Shown here piece by piece: positions 45,314 to 53,609 of a stretch of DNA of 64,000 nt (position 1 is its first letter; each line of letters begins with the position of its first letter). The notes beneath the pieces were generated by a model. That model was not told the origin of the DNA. It saw nothing but the letters and a program-made list of their open reading frames with translations, and searched no databases. The DNA lies in NCBI GenBank assembly GCA_023381645.1, contig JAMCRJ010000051.1:62001-126000 (forward strand), written 5' to 3'. Source of the stretch: Gammaproteobacteria bacterium. GTDB taxonomy: Bacteria; Pseudomonadota; Gammaproteobacteria; Acidithiobacillales; Acidithiobacillaceae. A program made the position numbers and the translations under genes.

Positions 45314-46444
45314 ATGTCTGTACTGGATGACCTGCTGGTCCTGATGGTGGAAAAAAATGGCTCGGACCTGTACCTCACCGTGGGCTCGCCGCCGGTCATG
45401 AAAGTCGACGGGCGGACGGTTGCGGTGGGGACGGAAATGCTGAAACCGGGTCAGGTGCTGAATCTGGCCAAGGAAATTCTGGGAATGGAGCGCTTGCAGG
45501 AGTTTCAGCACGAGAAAGAAATCAACATGGCCATTTCCGTGCCCGGGGTCGGGCGTTTCCGGGTCAACGGGTTTTTTCAGCGCGGCGAACTGAGCTTTGT
45601 CCTGCGCGCCATCAAGACCCAGATTCCCAGCCTGGAGCAGCTCAGGCTGCCGTCGATACTGAAGGATCTGGCCATGATGTCGCGGGGGATGGTGCTCTTC
45701 GTCGGGTCTACCGGTTCCGGGAAAAGCACTTCTCTGGCGTCGATGGTCCAGTATCGCAACCAGAATGCGGCGGGTCATATCCTCACCATTGAGGATCCGA
45801 TCGAATTTCTGCACCGGAATGCGAAGTCCATCGTCAATCAGCGCGAAGTGGGCATCGACACCCTGAATTATGAGCGGGCGCTGGAGAATGCATTGCGGGA
45901 GGCGCCGGATGTCATCCTGATCGGAGAGGTGCGCAGCCGGGACACCATGGATCATGCCATCGCTTATGCCGAAACCGGGCACCTGTGTATGTCGACGCTC
46001 CATGCGAACAATGCCAATCAGGCCATCGAACGTATCATCAATTTTTTCCCGGAAGATCGTAAAAAACAGTTGCTCATGGATCTTTCGCTCAATTTGCGTG
46101 CCGTGGTCTCGCAGCGCCTGTTGCCGGTCAAGGGGCAGAGCGGACGAATCGCTGCAATGGAGGTACTGATCAATACTCCGGCCATTGCCGATCTGATCTA
46201 CAAGGGTGAAGTGGGCTTGCTGAAAGACGCCATGTCGCGAACGAATGATGTCGGTATGCAGACGTTTGATCAGAGCCTGCTGCAACTGTTTATGGAGGGC
46301 TTGGTGGAATATGACGATGCCCTGCGCGCGGCCGATTCGCAGAACGATCTGCGCCTCGCCATCAAACAGGCGTGTATGCGTTCGGGTAGGGCAGATCCTG
46401 GGGCTGCCACCTCTGTGGAAGGGCAGTGGCGTATTCAGTCCTGA
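45314..46444 (+). CDS. pilU: Accessory retraction ATPase PilU
   Basis: A 376-residue PilT paralogue. It has GSTGSGKST, IEDPIEFLHRN, ILIGEVRSRDTM, TGHLCMSTLHANNANQAIERIINFFP, and lacks the AIRNLIRE motif, all as in PilU. It assists PilT in retraction. Its last 19 bases overlap the hpnB start in another frame. Confidence 0.94.
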   Translation: MSVLDDLLVLMVEKNGSDLYLTVGSPPVMKVDGRTVAVGTEMLKPGQVLNLAKEILGMERLQEFQHEKEINMAISVPGVGRFRVNGFFQRGELSFVLRAIKTQIPSLEQLRLPSILKDLAMMSRGMVLFVGSTGSGKSTSLASMVQYRNQNAAGHILTIEDPIEFLHRNAKSIVNQREVGIDTLNYERALENALREAPDVILIGEVRSRDTMDHAIAYAETGHLCMSTLHANNANQAIERIINFFPEDRKKQLLMDLSLNLRAVVSQRLLPVKGQSGRIAAMEVLINTPAIADLIYKGEVGLLKDAMSRTNDVGMQTFDQSLLQLFMEGLVEYDDALRAADSQNDLRLAIKQACMRSGRADPGAATSVEGQWRIQS

Positions 46445-47613
46445 GCGACGTGTGGCTGTTACTGGCCGCGTGGGCTGTTCTGGCGGCTTGGCTGGTGCTG
46501 CTTTTCGGGCGGGGCGCTTTCTGGCGGGCAGATCAGCGCCTTCCACCCGGCGAAAACAACCCGCAGCGAAGCTGGCCAGACGTCACCGCCGTGGTGCCTG
46601 CGCGTAATGAAGCAGAAGGTATTGGTGCCTGCGTAACGGCTCTGCTGAGGCAGGATTACCCCGGCGTCTTGCGGATCATCGTAGTGGATGACCAGAGCAC
46701 AGACGGCACCGCAAAGCGCGCGCGGGAGGCAGCGCGGCAGATGGCTGCCTCGTCCTGTCTGGAGGTGCTGACCGGCACGCCGTTGCCGGAAAACTGGGCG
46801 GGTAAGGTCTGGGCCATGGACCAGGGGGTGACCGCGGCCGGCCCGGTGCCGCTTCTCTGGTTCACCGACGGCGATATCGTGCATGGGCCGGATATTTTGC
46901 GGCGCCTCGTCACCCAGATAGAGGATCGGGACCTGTCGTTGGTCTCGCTGATGGTGATGCTCTCCTGTCGCGGTTTTTGGGAGCGTCTTCTGATTCCGCC
47001 CTTCATCTTCTTCTTCCAGATGCTGTACCCCTTTCCCTGGGTCAACGACCCACACCGGACTCTGGCCGGTGCGGCGGGGGGGTGCATGCTGCTGCGTCGG
47101 GAGGCACTCGAAAAGGCCGGCGGGTTCGCTGCCATGCGTGCCGCACGCATAGATGACTGCACGCTGGCAGCGTTGCTGAAGCCCCATGGCGCGATCTGGC
47201 TGGGTTTAGGGACGGAGAGCCATAGTCTGCGGGATTACCGCCAACTTGGCGAAATATGGCAGATGGTAGCCCGCTCCGCCTACGTGCAATTGCGGTTCAG
47301 CCCCTGGCGGCTGCTCGGAGCGACGTTGGTGATGACTTTTCTCTATGCCGGGCCGGTAGGGGGGCTGCTGTATGGACTTTGGACCGAAAATGTCTGGCTG
47401 GCGCTGCCCGCGCTGCTCGCCTGTCTGCTGATGCTGACGGCCTACGTGCCCACTTTGCGGCTTTACGCGCTGAACCCCCTCCGGGCGTTCAGCCTGCCCG
47501 TTGCGGCCCTGCTCTATACACTGATGACGCTGGATTCCGCCCGCCGTCATTACGGCGGCCGGGGCGGGGCGTGGAAAGGGCGGCATTATAATGTGCCCAG
47601 ACAGGAGCGCTGA
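46426..47613 (+). CDS. hpnB: Hopene-associated glycosyltransferase HpnB
   Basis: A 395-residue GT2 membrane enzyme. It has one N-terminal hydrophobic segment, TAVVPARNEAEGI, IIVVDDQSTDGTA, FTDGDIVHGPD, NDPHRTLAGAAGGCMLLRR and IDDCTLAALLKPHG, then several C-terminal membrane helices. This is the HpnB pattern found in hopanoid clusters, although the precise step of HpnB is not settled. Here it stands away from any squalene-hopene cyclase and starts with GTG inside pilU. That suggests recent reshuffling or a shared transcript. Confidence 0.82.
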   Translation: MAYSVLSDVWLLLAAWAVLAAWLVLLFGRGAFWRADQRLPPGENNPQRSWPDVTAVVPARNEAEGIGACVTALLRQDYPGVLRIIVVDDQSTDGTAKRAREAARQMAASSCLEVLTGTPLPENWAGKVWAMDQGVTAAGPVPLLWFTDGDIVHGPDILRRLVTQIEDRDLSLVSLMVMLSCRGFWERLLIPPFIFFFQMLYPFPWVNDPHRTLAGAAGGCMLLRREALEKAGGFAAMRAARIDDCTLAALLKPHGAIWLGLGTESHSLRDYRQLGEIWQMVARSAYVQLRFSPWRLLGATLVMTFLYAGPVGGLLYGLWTENVWLALPALLACLLMLTAYVPTLRLYALNPLRAFSLPVAALLYTLMTLDSARRHYGGRGGAWKGRHYNVPRQER

Positions 47614-47649
47614 CCCCCCCCGCGCGTCGTCAGGGCCGCATGGCGCTAA

Positions 47650-48777
47650 TCAGCGGTAATGCAGCAGATAACGCCACTCAAAGGCGACCTTGGCCGCATG
47701 CCAGAGCGAATTTGGCAGGATGCTGGCATGGTTGGGGCTGCGATAGACCATGATGCCGCTGTCCAGGGTGTCGACAATGCAGATCAACTCGCTGCGGAAG
47801 GTATTGTCTGCCGCCTTCCCCTGCAGATGCAGGAGCAGGTTATGCACGGCGGTCCCGGCCTGCAGGTCCGCCATATGGCCCTGCTTGGGTAGCCAGTCCG
47901 GGCTGCCCGCGTAGGACCCCCCGTCGCCGACGACGAAGACGCCCGGATGGTCGGGAACGGTGCAGTGCAGGTCGGACAGAAAAAAGCCACCGGCAGAGAG
48001 GGGCAAACCACTGTCGACTGCCCAGTCCGGGCCGGTCATGCCGGGCATGAAAAGGATCAGGTCCGCGGCAATGTCACCGCCTTCAGTCATCACTTTGTTT
48101 TCCGAGAACCCACTGATTTTATGACCAAGATGGGTGCGAATATCGCGCCGCTGCATTTCCGCGAGCAGTCCTTCCACCGCCTTCGGACCCAGCCGGTTAC
48201 CCGGTTCTGTCATCGGATTGAAAAATACCAGTTCGATTTGCCCGCGCTTGTCGATCTGACGAAGGTAAGTGTCTATTCCAAAAAGCAGTTCAAAGACCGG
48301 ACCACCGCGTACGGCGGTCGGCTCCAGGGGATTTCCGGCAAAACCGAAGGCAATGGTGCCTTTGTCCATCAGCGCCAAGCGGTCTCGGATATTTTCGGCG
48401 GCATCGATACCGTCGCAGATGGCGAAACTGTGCTCGATGCCCGGTAACTTACGGATACCGCGACCGCCGCTGGCGATGATGAGCACGTCGTTCCGCAGTT
48501 CACCCTGCTCGGTGATGACGGTACGGCCGCCATCACGCAGGCCGGTGACGCGGCCCTGATGGAACCGCACTCGTTGGCGCCGAAAGAATCGGTCCAGGGG
48601 AATCCGCAGGTTCTCGCCTTGCCGCCGCCCGGTGGGAATCCAGATCAGGCTGGGGTAGTAAACAAACTCTGCCCTGGGTGCGATGACGGTGATTTCCGCG
48701 TCGGGCATCCGGCGGCGCAGGTGGCGAACGGCCGTCAGGCCACCGAAGCCTGCACCGATAATGGTCACTTGGGTCAT
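47650..48777 (-). CDS. Sulfide:quinone reductase-like FAD oxidoreductase
   Basis: A 375-residue FAD/pyridine-nucleotide-type flavoprotein of the SQR/FCSD group. FAD motifs are VTIIGAGFGGL at the N-terminus and VFVVGDGGSYAGSPDWLPKQGHMADLQA near 280. Redox cysteines at 121 and 333 match two of the SQR cysteines, but the third, in the usual CFGP-type segment near residue 150, is replaced by FAGNPLEPTAVRGGP. That leaves the polysulfide-release mechanism open and resembles flavocytochrome c sulfide dehydrogenase. It probably oxidises sulfide and passes electrons to quinone; the C-terminal helix end (FEWRYLLHYR) could bind the membrane. Confidence 0.8.
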   Translation of the reverse strand: MTQVTIIGAGFGGLTAVRHLRRRMPDAEITVIAPRAEFVYYPSLIWIPTGRRQGENLRIPLDRFFRRQRVRFHQGRVTGLRDGGRTVITEQGELRNDVLIIASGGRGIRKLPGIEHSFAICDGIDAAENIRDRLALMDKGTIAFGFAGNPLEPTAVRGGPVFELLFGIDTYLRQIDKRGQIELVFFNPMTEPGNRLGPKAVEGLLAEMQRRDIRTHLGHKISGFSENKVMTEGGDIAADLILFMPGMTGPDWAVDSGLPLSAGGFFLSDLHCTVPDHPGVFVVGDGGSYAGSPDWLPKQGHMADLQAGTAVHNLLLHLQGKAADNTFRSELICIVDTLDSGIMVYRSPNHASILPNSLWHAAKVAFEWRYLLHYR

Positions 48778-48898
48778 ATGCTATTCCTCAGCAGAAAACG
48801 TGGAAGGAAGCCGCAATCGGCCCCGTTCACACAGTATACTGTATCCGCCCAGCAGAGCGCCCGGCAGTCCGGACGCTGTTGCTCCTCCGGCAGACTGC

Positions 48899-49516
48899 TC
48901 AGCCACCCAGTACACGCTCATAGCTGTCTGGTAAGGGGCTGACCTCTTGGGCCTGGGCAAAGCCGCGTTGCACGAAGAGGCTGACCACGGCGCCGTGGGC
49001 CTGGATGAGGGTCACCACGTTGGGATCCTCGCTGGTCTCTTCCACAAGGACACCATTGAGTACCAGGGTCACTTCCATCCGCACTTTTTCACGTTGCGCG
49101 AAAATTTCGGGAAAGGCTGGGTCCCAGAAGCGCAGCCCAAAGTTTTCTTCCAGCCGGTGGTGCATGGCCGGAACATGGTCGTGCAGCAGGCTGACAATTT
49201 CCGGGTTGGCAGAAGTCGTCAGCGAACGTATGCCATTGGGAAGCCGGGTCAATTCACGCTGAATCTGATCGTGATGGCGAAGCAGGGTATGAAAGACCTC
49301 CTGATCGTGCTGATGACGTGCCCTTTTGTCCGTGTTTCCGGTGCCCGCCAGCGTCCGCTGTTCCATCGCTTCTTCGTCAGCGAGGGTCATGCCGGCAGGC
49401 CGCATGCCCGGCTCATTCCCGAAACGCATGCCGCCCCGCCCGCGTCCCTGACCTCCGCCGCCGCCACCACGTCTCATGCCTGTCAGCACCCCTTGCACGG
49501 TATTTTGTTTACGCAT
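48899..49516 (-). CDS. Unrecognised protein with an internal duplication, in sulfur cluster
   Basis: A 205-residue soluble protein. Residues 1-45 are glycine/arginine-rich low complexity (RRGGGGGGQGRGRGG). The rest contains two copies of one module at exactly 60-residue offset: 87-127 (NGIRSLTTSANPEIVSLLHDH) and 147-187 (NGVLVEETSEDPNVVTLIQAH). Ten of 41 positions are identical, including NG, TS, P and a histidine (His114 and His174). Many other histidines sit ahead of the first copy (RHHDQ). The shape hints at metal or haem binding but I recognise no family. The ATG at 49516 has AAAGGAG eight bases ahead. It lies between the dioxygenase and the SQR-like gene on the same strand. Confidence 0.75.
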   Translation of the reverse strand: MRKQNTVQGVLTGMRRGGGGGGQGRGRGGMRFGNEPGMRPAGMTLADEEAMEQRTLAGTGNTDKRARHQHDQEVFHTLLRHHDQIQRELTRLPNGIRSLTTSANPEIVSLLHDHVPAMHHRLEENFGLRFWDPAFPEIFAQREKVRMEVTLVLNGVLVEETSEDPNVVTLIQAHGAVVSLFVQRGFAQAQEVSPLPDSYERVLGG

Positions 49517-49531
49517 TTTCAGTACTCCTTT

Positions 49532-49545
49532 AGATTTATAAATCT
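49532..49545. promoter_or_regulatory. AT-rich perfect palindrome between dioxygenase and duplicated-domain gene
   Basis: AGATTTATAAATCT is a 14-bp perfect palindrome just upstream of the Shine-Dalgarno of the 48899-49516 gene. It resembles binding sites of ArsR-family sulfur or metal sensors in character, though no exact consensus is matched. The remainder of the 172-base gap shows nothing else. Confidence 0.45.
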
Positions 49546-49688
49546 GAAATGGATCGGCGGAAAAGATTCCTGCCTGTTGTGAATTGCCCTGGCCGGTGCA
49601 GCGGCTTTCGTCCCGTCGCGACTGCTGTGGGCACTGGAACCGTAGAGAGCGCGCTGTTTGCAATACACGCTCCGGATTCCATGGTCGG

Positions 49689-50381
49689 TCATGATGCACT
49701 GAATACCCCACAGCGCTGGCTGGCGGGCACGGCAACATGAATTTTCTTGGGTTCCGACGAGTTGAGTTCCGCCATGATGGCGATGAACTCCTCCCGGCTT
49801 TTGCCCGCCAGTCGACGGTTCATACGTTTTTCCTCGCCGACGCAACTGACGTGGCGACCGGCCTGGTCGTGGCCCGGATAGACCAGGGTTTCGTCGCGCA
49901 GTGTGAAGATCTTCCCGGTGATGCTGTCATAGAGCGCCCCAGCATCGCCATCCGGAAAATCCGTACGGCCACAGCCCCCGATCAATAGTGCGTCGCCCGT
50001 GAAAACCCGATCGCGCCAACGGTAACTAACGCAGCCCGGAGTGTGGCCGGGCGTGCTGATGACCCGAATGACGTCATCACCCAGCACGATAAAATCGTCA
50101 TCATCCACGAGTACGTCTGCACAGGATATGGCGGCTCTGCGGCTGATCACGGCCTGTGCATCGGTGCGCGCACGCAGTGCACCGGCGCCGGTAACGTGGT
50201 CGGCGTGGAAATGGGTATCGAGCACGTATGCCAGCCGCATGGATTCCCGATCAAGTATGTGCAGTACCTCATCGACGGTTTCCGGAACAGAGTCAATAAC
50301 CACGGCCTCATGCCAGGTCGGGTCGCCCAGGATATAGGTGTAGGTGTTGGTTTCGGTTTCAAGAATTTGTCTGAAAAACAT
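49689..50381 (-). CDS. Persulfide dioxygenase (ETHE1-like sulfur dioxygenase)
   Basis: A 230-residue metallo-beta-lactamase-fold enzyme that oxidises glutathione persulfide to sulfite. Metal ligands are His57/His59/Asp61/His62 (THFHADH), His113 (PGHTPG), Asp130 (FTGD) and His171 (YPGHD). ETHE1-specific features are GCGRTDF (136-142) and VDEVLHILDR. The ATG at 50381 has GGGAG eight bases upstream; the frame to 50402 adds seven residues without support. An FNR-like box sits upstream and an SQR-like gene downstream, so it likely consumes the persulfide produced from sulfide. Confidence 0.92.
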   Translation of the reverse strand: MFFRQILETETNTYTYILGDPTWHEAVVIDSVPETVDEVLHILDRESMRLAYVLDTHFHADHVTGAGALRARTDAQAVISRRAAISCADVLVDDDDFIVLGDDVIRVISTPGHTPGCVSYRWRDRVFTGDALLIGGCGRTDFPDGDAGALYDSITGKIFTLRDETLVYPGHDQAGRHVSCVGEEKRMNRRLAGKSREEFIAIMAELNSSEPKKIHVAVPASQRCGVFSAS

Positions 50382-50447
50382 GATATCACTCCCTGTTGGC
50401 AACGATGTTGGAGCACCAACTGGTGTCCTGAGACGCTCACTTCCCCA

Positions 50448-50488
50448 CCATAAGACGCCGTGACTGTGTCTGCATTGAGAATTATCAA
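50448..50488 (-). promoter_or_regulatory. FNR-type box and -10 of the dioxygenase promoter
   Basis: On the minus strand TTGATAATTCTCAA (50488-50475) matches the FNR consensus TTGAT-N4-ATCAA at nine of ten positions. Downstream, TTATGG (50453-50448) is a weak -10. If that is used, the box centre is about -41 from the start, the class II activator position. The regulator gene at 50521 has a matching recognition helix. Confidence 0.6.
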
Positions 50489-50490
50489 GG

Positions 50491-50507
50491 TTGACTGATT
50501 CAGTTAA
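50491..50507. promoter_or_regulatory. Second inverted repeat upstream of the dioxygenase
   Basis: TTGACTGATTCAGTTAA has 8-base arms with one mismatch around a central T. It lies just upstream of the FNR-type box and could be a second site for the same or another regulator. Confidence 0.4.
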
Positions 50508-50520
50508 CTACCTGGGAGTT

Positions 50521-51222
50521 TCAGGCGCGGGTGCCGTCGCTGCTGGCGTACAGGAACAGGTTTCGAGGATCGGGAATCTCGATTTGCCCCTTGTGTTCGT
50601 GGAGCAAGCCGTGGCGTTTCAGGTCCGCCATGATGCGGCTGACGTGCTCGGTGGAAAGGCCGAGAAACTCCCCCAGGTCCTGACGGGTGAGTGGGAAAGG
50701 CGCCGCACGTTGTTGCGGGTAGGCGCCGACCCATTGCCAGAGGAATGTGGCCAGCCGGGCATCGGCCTTTTTGGCACCCAGTTCGACGATGCGGTCCTCG
50801 GCTCCCTGCAGTGCCTGCTGCCAGCGCGCAAAAATGGCTTCACGCACTGCCGGGAGACGCTGGGAAAGCGCATCCAGTGCCCTCAGTTCCAGGCGGCAGA
50901 GATCGGTGCCGGTCAGGGTAATGGCACTATGACGATGCCGGTCGGTGCGCAATCCTTCAAAACCCAGGAGGTCGCCGTGGTGGAGCAGGCGAACGATCTG
51001 AGCGTGACCATTGGGCAGGCTCTTGACCAGCTTGATGCCGCCCTGACGAAGCGTATAGGCATATTGCGCAGGGTCGCCCTCGTGATAGATCGTCGTTCCC
51101 GCCGGGACGTGGATATCCTGGACGTCCATACCGAGTTCGCAGACTTCTTCCCTGCTCAGCCCGGCAAAAATGCTGCGTCCGCGCATGAGGCAATGCACAC
51201 AGTCGGAGTGCTTGGCAGTCAC
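50521..51222 (-). CDS. FNR/CRP-family regulator with partial Fe-S cysteine set
   Basis: A 233-residue regulator. A cyclic-nucleotide-fold sensor domain is followed by a helix-turn-helix with the E-X2-S-R recognition motif (Glu192, Ser195, Arg196 in LSTEHVSRIM) that reads TTGAT half-sites in FNR. Cys8 and Cys11 (DCVHC) align with FNR Cys20 and Cys23, and Cys109 (TDLC) with Cys122, but the FNR Cys29 position is Ser17. Another cysteine, Cys28, is nearby. It may hold an altered cluster or sense thiols or redox state. It starts with GTG overlapping the trmB stop (GTGA). Confidence 0.85.
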   Translation of the reverse strand: MTAKHSDCVHCLMRGRSIFAGLSREEVCELGMDVQDIHVPAGTTIYHEGDPAQYAYTLRQGGIKLVKSLPNGHAQIVRLLHHGDLLGFEGLRTDRHRHSAITLTGTDLCRLELRALDALSQRLPAVREAIFARWQQALQGAEDRIVELGAKKADARLATFLWQWVGAYPQQRAAPFPLTRQDLGEFLGLSTEHVSRIMADLKRHGLLHEHKGQIEIPDPRNLFLYASSDGTRA

Positions 51223-51902
51223 GGGATGCGTCGATAGCAGAGGTCATAAACCGCATGCCCCAGTCGTTGGCCGCGCCGCTCGAATCGGGTCAGGATGCGG
51301 TTGTCGGGGCGGAAGACATAGCCATTGTCGGGGTCGGCATTTTGCAGGCCAGGGGTGGCGTTGAGCACTGCGAGCATCTGCCCAGCATAATCCGCCCAGT
51401 CCGTGGCCAGTTGCAGTTCGCCTCCGGGCTGCAGCAGACGGCACAACACTGCAGCAAAATCCGGCTGGATAAGACGGCGTTTTTGTTGTCGTTTTTTGGG
51501 CCACGGATCAGGAAACTGAATGATGATGCAGCGCAGAAGAGCGTCTGGCAGAGTCTTCAGCCAAGTGACGGCATCATCGTGGACGATCCGGACGTTGTCG
51601 GTTCCGGCCTCCACCAGTTGCAGCAACAGGGACCCCACGCCGGGTGTGTACACCTCGATGCCGATGCAGCCCCAGGTCGCCCGTTGCGCGGCGATGGCAG
51701 CCAGATGCGCACCGTTACCAAAGCCTATTTCCAGCATCAGCGGCCTTTGGTTATTCCAGGGATCCCGCCACTCGGCATGGGCATCTATCTGTCGGGCTGG
51801 CAAATATTCCGCAACAGCCCGTGTCTGGGCAGCAGTGATGCGGCCCTGGCGCAGGACGAAACTGCGGATGGCCCGATGGCTGGTCTTGAGCGCTTCTTCC
51901 AT
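51219..51902 (-). CDS. trmB: tRNA (guanine-N7-)-methyltransferase
   Basis: A 227-residue enzyme methylating G46 of tRNA. It has [11 protein letters not shown] (SAM site), [14 protein letters not shown], and [19 protein letters not shown] with the PDPWPK motif diagnostic of TrmB. The frame is open for 270 residues more, but those lie antisense to purE and are not part of the gene. I start at the ATG at 51902, which would be leaderless; an ATG at 51911 is alternative. It is coupled to the FNR-like gene. Confidence 0.92.
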   Translation of the reverse strand: MEEALKTSHRAIRSFVLRQGRITAAQTRAVAEYLPARQIDAHAEWRDPWNNQRPLMLEIGFGNGAHLAAIAAQRATWGCIGIEVYTPGVGSLLLQLVEAGTDNVRIVHDDAVTWLKTLPDALLRCIIIQFPDPWPKKRQQKRRLIQPDFAAVLCRLLQPGGELQLATDWADYAGQMLAVLNATPGLQNADPDNGYVFRPDNRILTRFERRGQRLGHAVYDLCYRRIP

Positions 51903-51909
51903 GACAGGC

Positions 51910-51915
51910 ATTATA
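51910..51915 (-). promoter_or_regulatory. -10 element giving a leaderless trmB transcript
   Basis: A perfect TATAAT on the minus strand ends seven bases before the trmB ATG, so transcription would start at or next to the start codon. No good -35 is visible. It lies in the 46-base gap shared with divergent purE. Confidence 0.5.
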
Positions 51916-51948
51916 ACGCGTTTGGGGTCAGGGCGTAGAGGGGCGGGC

Positions 51949-52446
51949 ATGGAACAACCGGTAGTAGGTGTGGTGATGGGCAGCGAAAGTGACTGGGAAG
52001 TGATGCGCGCTGCGGTGGAACATCTGCAGGCGTTGGCCATTCCCTGCGAACAGCGTGTCGTATCTGCACACCGCACGCCGGACCTCCTTTTTGAATATGC
52101 GGCTGGCGCCGCGTCACGGGGACTGCGATGTATCATTGCCGGCGCTGGCGGCGCTGCGCACCTGCCCGGCATGCTGGCGGCCAAGACCATCGTACCGGTG
52201 CTGGGTGTGCCGGTGCCCTCCCGGTATCTGCAAGGCTTGGATTCTCTATTGTCTATCGTGCAGATGCCAAAGGGGGTGCCGGTGGCCACCTTTGCCATCG
52301 GCGCGGCGGGTGCAGCCAATGCTGCCCTGTTTGCTGCCGCGATGCTGGCCGGTGCCGATGCGGCGCTGGCCCGGCGCCTGTTGGATTTTCGCGCACGCCA
52401 GGAGACCGCGGTGATGGCCATGACCTTGCCTGAGACCGGCCTTTGA
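51949..52446 (+). CDS. purE: N5-carboxyaminoimidazole ribonucleotide mutase
   Basis: A 165-residue purine enzyme. The motifs [44 protein letters not shown] and [10 protein letters not shown] are complete. The ATG at 51949 follows AGAGGGGCG. It is the usual partner of purK, whose TTG start overlaps its stop. Confidence 0.96.
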   Translation: MEQPVVGVVMGSESDWEVMRAAVEHLQALAIPCEQRVVSAHRTPDLLFEYAAGAASRGLRCIIAGAGGAAHLPGMLAAKTIVPVLGVPVPSRYLQGLDSLLSIVQMPKGVPVATFAIGAAGAANAALFAAAMLAGADAALARRLLDFRARQETAVMAMTLPETGL

Positions 52447-53576
52447 TCCTGCCCGGCGCTACCCTTGGCACGCTCGGCGGCGGACAACTCGGTCAGATGT
52501 TTGCCCTCGCCGCCCGGCGCGTGGGCTACGGCGTATGGGTACTGGACCCCGATCCGGATTGTCCCGCCGCCGCGGTAGCGGACCGCCATCTCTGCGCGGC
52601 GTATGACGATATCCCCGCATTGCGGGAGTTGACGGGTGCCTGTGCGGCGGTTACCACGGAATTCGAGAATGTTCCGTTGGCTGCCTTGGAGCGTGTTGCC
52701 CGGGAGGTGCCGATGCACCCCGGCGCTGGGGCGGTGGCCATTGCCCAGGATCGGGCACGGGAAAAGGCCTTTTTCCGCGACCTGAATCTGGCAATTGCGC
52801 CTTTTGCACCGCTGCGCAGCGCCGCTGACTTGGCAGCGGCGGCGGCAGTTGTGCCCTTTCCGGCCATTCTCAAGACGGCACGTCTCGGTTACGACGGCAA
52901 GGGGCAGATCGATGTGGCTTCCGCAGCAGACCTGGAGGCCGCCTGGATATCACTGGGGGAGAGGGAAGCGGTGCTGGAAGGGCGCGTCGCGCTGGCTCAG
53001 GAGCTTTCCGTCATTCTGGCACGCACCATCGATGGCATGATGGTGTTCTACCCGGTGGCCGAAAATGTCCATTACCGGGGTGTTCTCGACCTCAGCATCG
53101 TACCCGCCCGTGCCGTTGAACCGCTGCAGCAGCAGGCGCGATACAGCGCCGCGCGGATTGCCGAGGCGCTGGATTATGTCGGCGTGTTGGCGGTCGAATT
53201 TTTTGTGGATGGTGCCGGTCAACTGTTGGTGAACGAGATGGCGCCGCGTCCTCACAACAGTGGTCACTTTACCGTGGACGCCTGTGTACACAGCCAGTTC
53301 GACCAGCAGGTGCGGGCCCTCTGCGGTCTGCCTCTCGGGGATACCCGCCTGATCAGCCCTGTGGTGATGATGAACCTGCTGGGTGATCTCTGGGATAGGG
53401 GCAGCCCGGCCTGGGACGCACTGCTGCGTCATCCCCAGCTCAAGCCCCACCTGTACGGGAAAAAGGCGGCCAGGCCGCGACGCAAAATGGGGCATGTGAA
53501 TGCGCTCGCCCTGGACACGGGTCAGGCCCTTGACGTACTGGAAACCCTGCGTCGTGACTGGCGATGGCCAAACTGA
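52443..53576 (+). CDS. purK: N5-carboxyaminoimidazole ribonucleotide synthase
   Basis: A 377-residue ATP-grasp enzyme. The N-terminus has [12 protein letters not shown], then [24 protein letters not shown] and [18 protein letters not shown]. It makes the substrate of PurE. It starts with TTG in a TTGA overlap with purE. Confidence 0.95.
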   Translation: MILPGATLGTLGGGQLGQMFALAARRVGYGVWVLDPDPDCPAAAVADRHLCAAYDDIPALRELTGACAAVTTEFENVPLAALERVAREVPMHPGAGAVAIAQDRAREKAFFRDLNLAIAPFAPLRSAADLAAAAAVVPFPAILKTARLGYDGKGQIDVASAADLEAAWISLGEREAVLEGRVALAQELSVILARTIDGMMVFYPVAENVHYRGVLDLSIVPARAVEPLQQQARYSAARIAEALDYVGVLAVEFFVDGAGQLLVNEMAPRPHNSGHFTVDACVHSQFDQQVRALCGLPLGDTRLISPVVMMNLLGDLWDRGSPAWDALLRHPQLKPHLYGKKAARPRRKMGHVNALALDTGQALDVLETLRRDWRWPN

Positions 53577-53578
53577 CG

Positions 53579-53598
53579 AAGACGGAAACACCGTTTTT
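53579..53598 (+). terminator. Weak terminator candidate after purK
   Basis: ACGG-AAACA-CCGT forms a short stem extended by A-T pairs and followed by TTTTT just past the purK stop. The stem is only four strong pairs, so support is modest. Confidence 0.4.
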
Positions 53599-53609
53599 GC
53601 GGTCGAGGC

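Noticed and set aside
49517..49738. A longer N-terminus for the duplicated-domain protein
   Set aside because: It runs into the dioxygenase gene and bypasses a very good AAAGGAG start site at 49516.
51903..52718. An N-terminal extension of trmB giving a 499-residue frame
   Set aside because: The extra part is antisense to purE and purK and has no TrmB counterpart.
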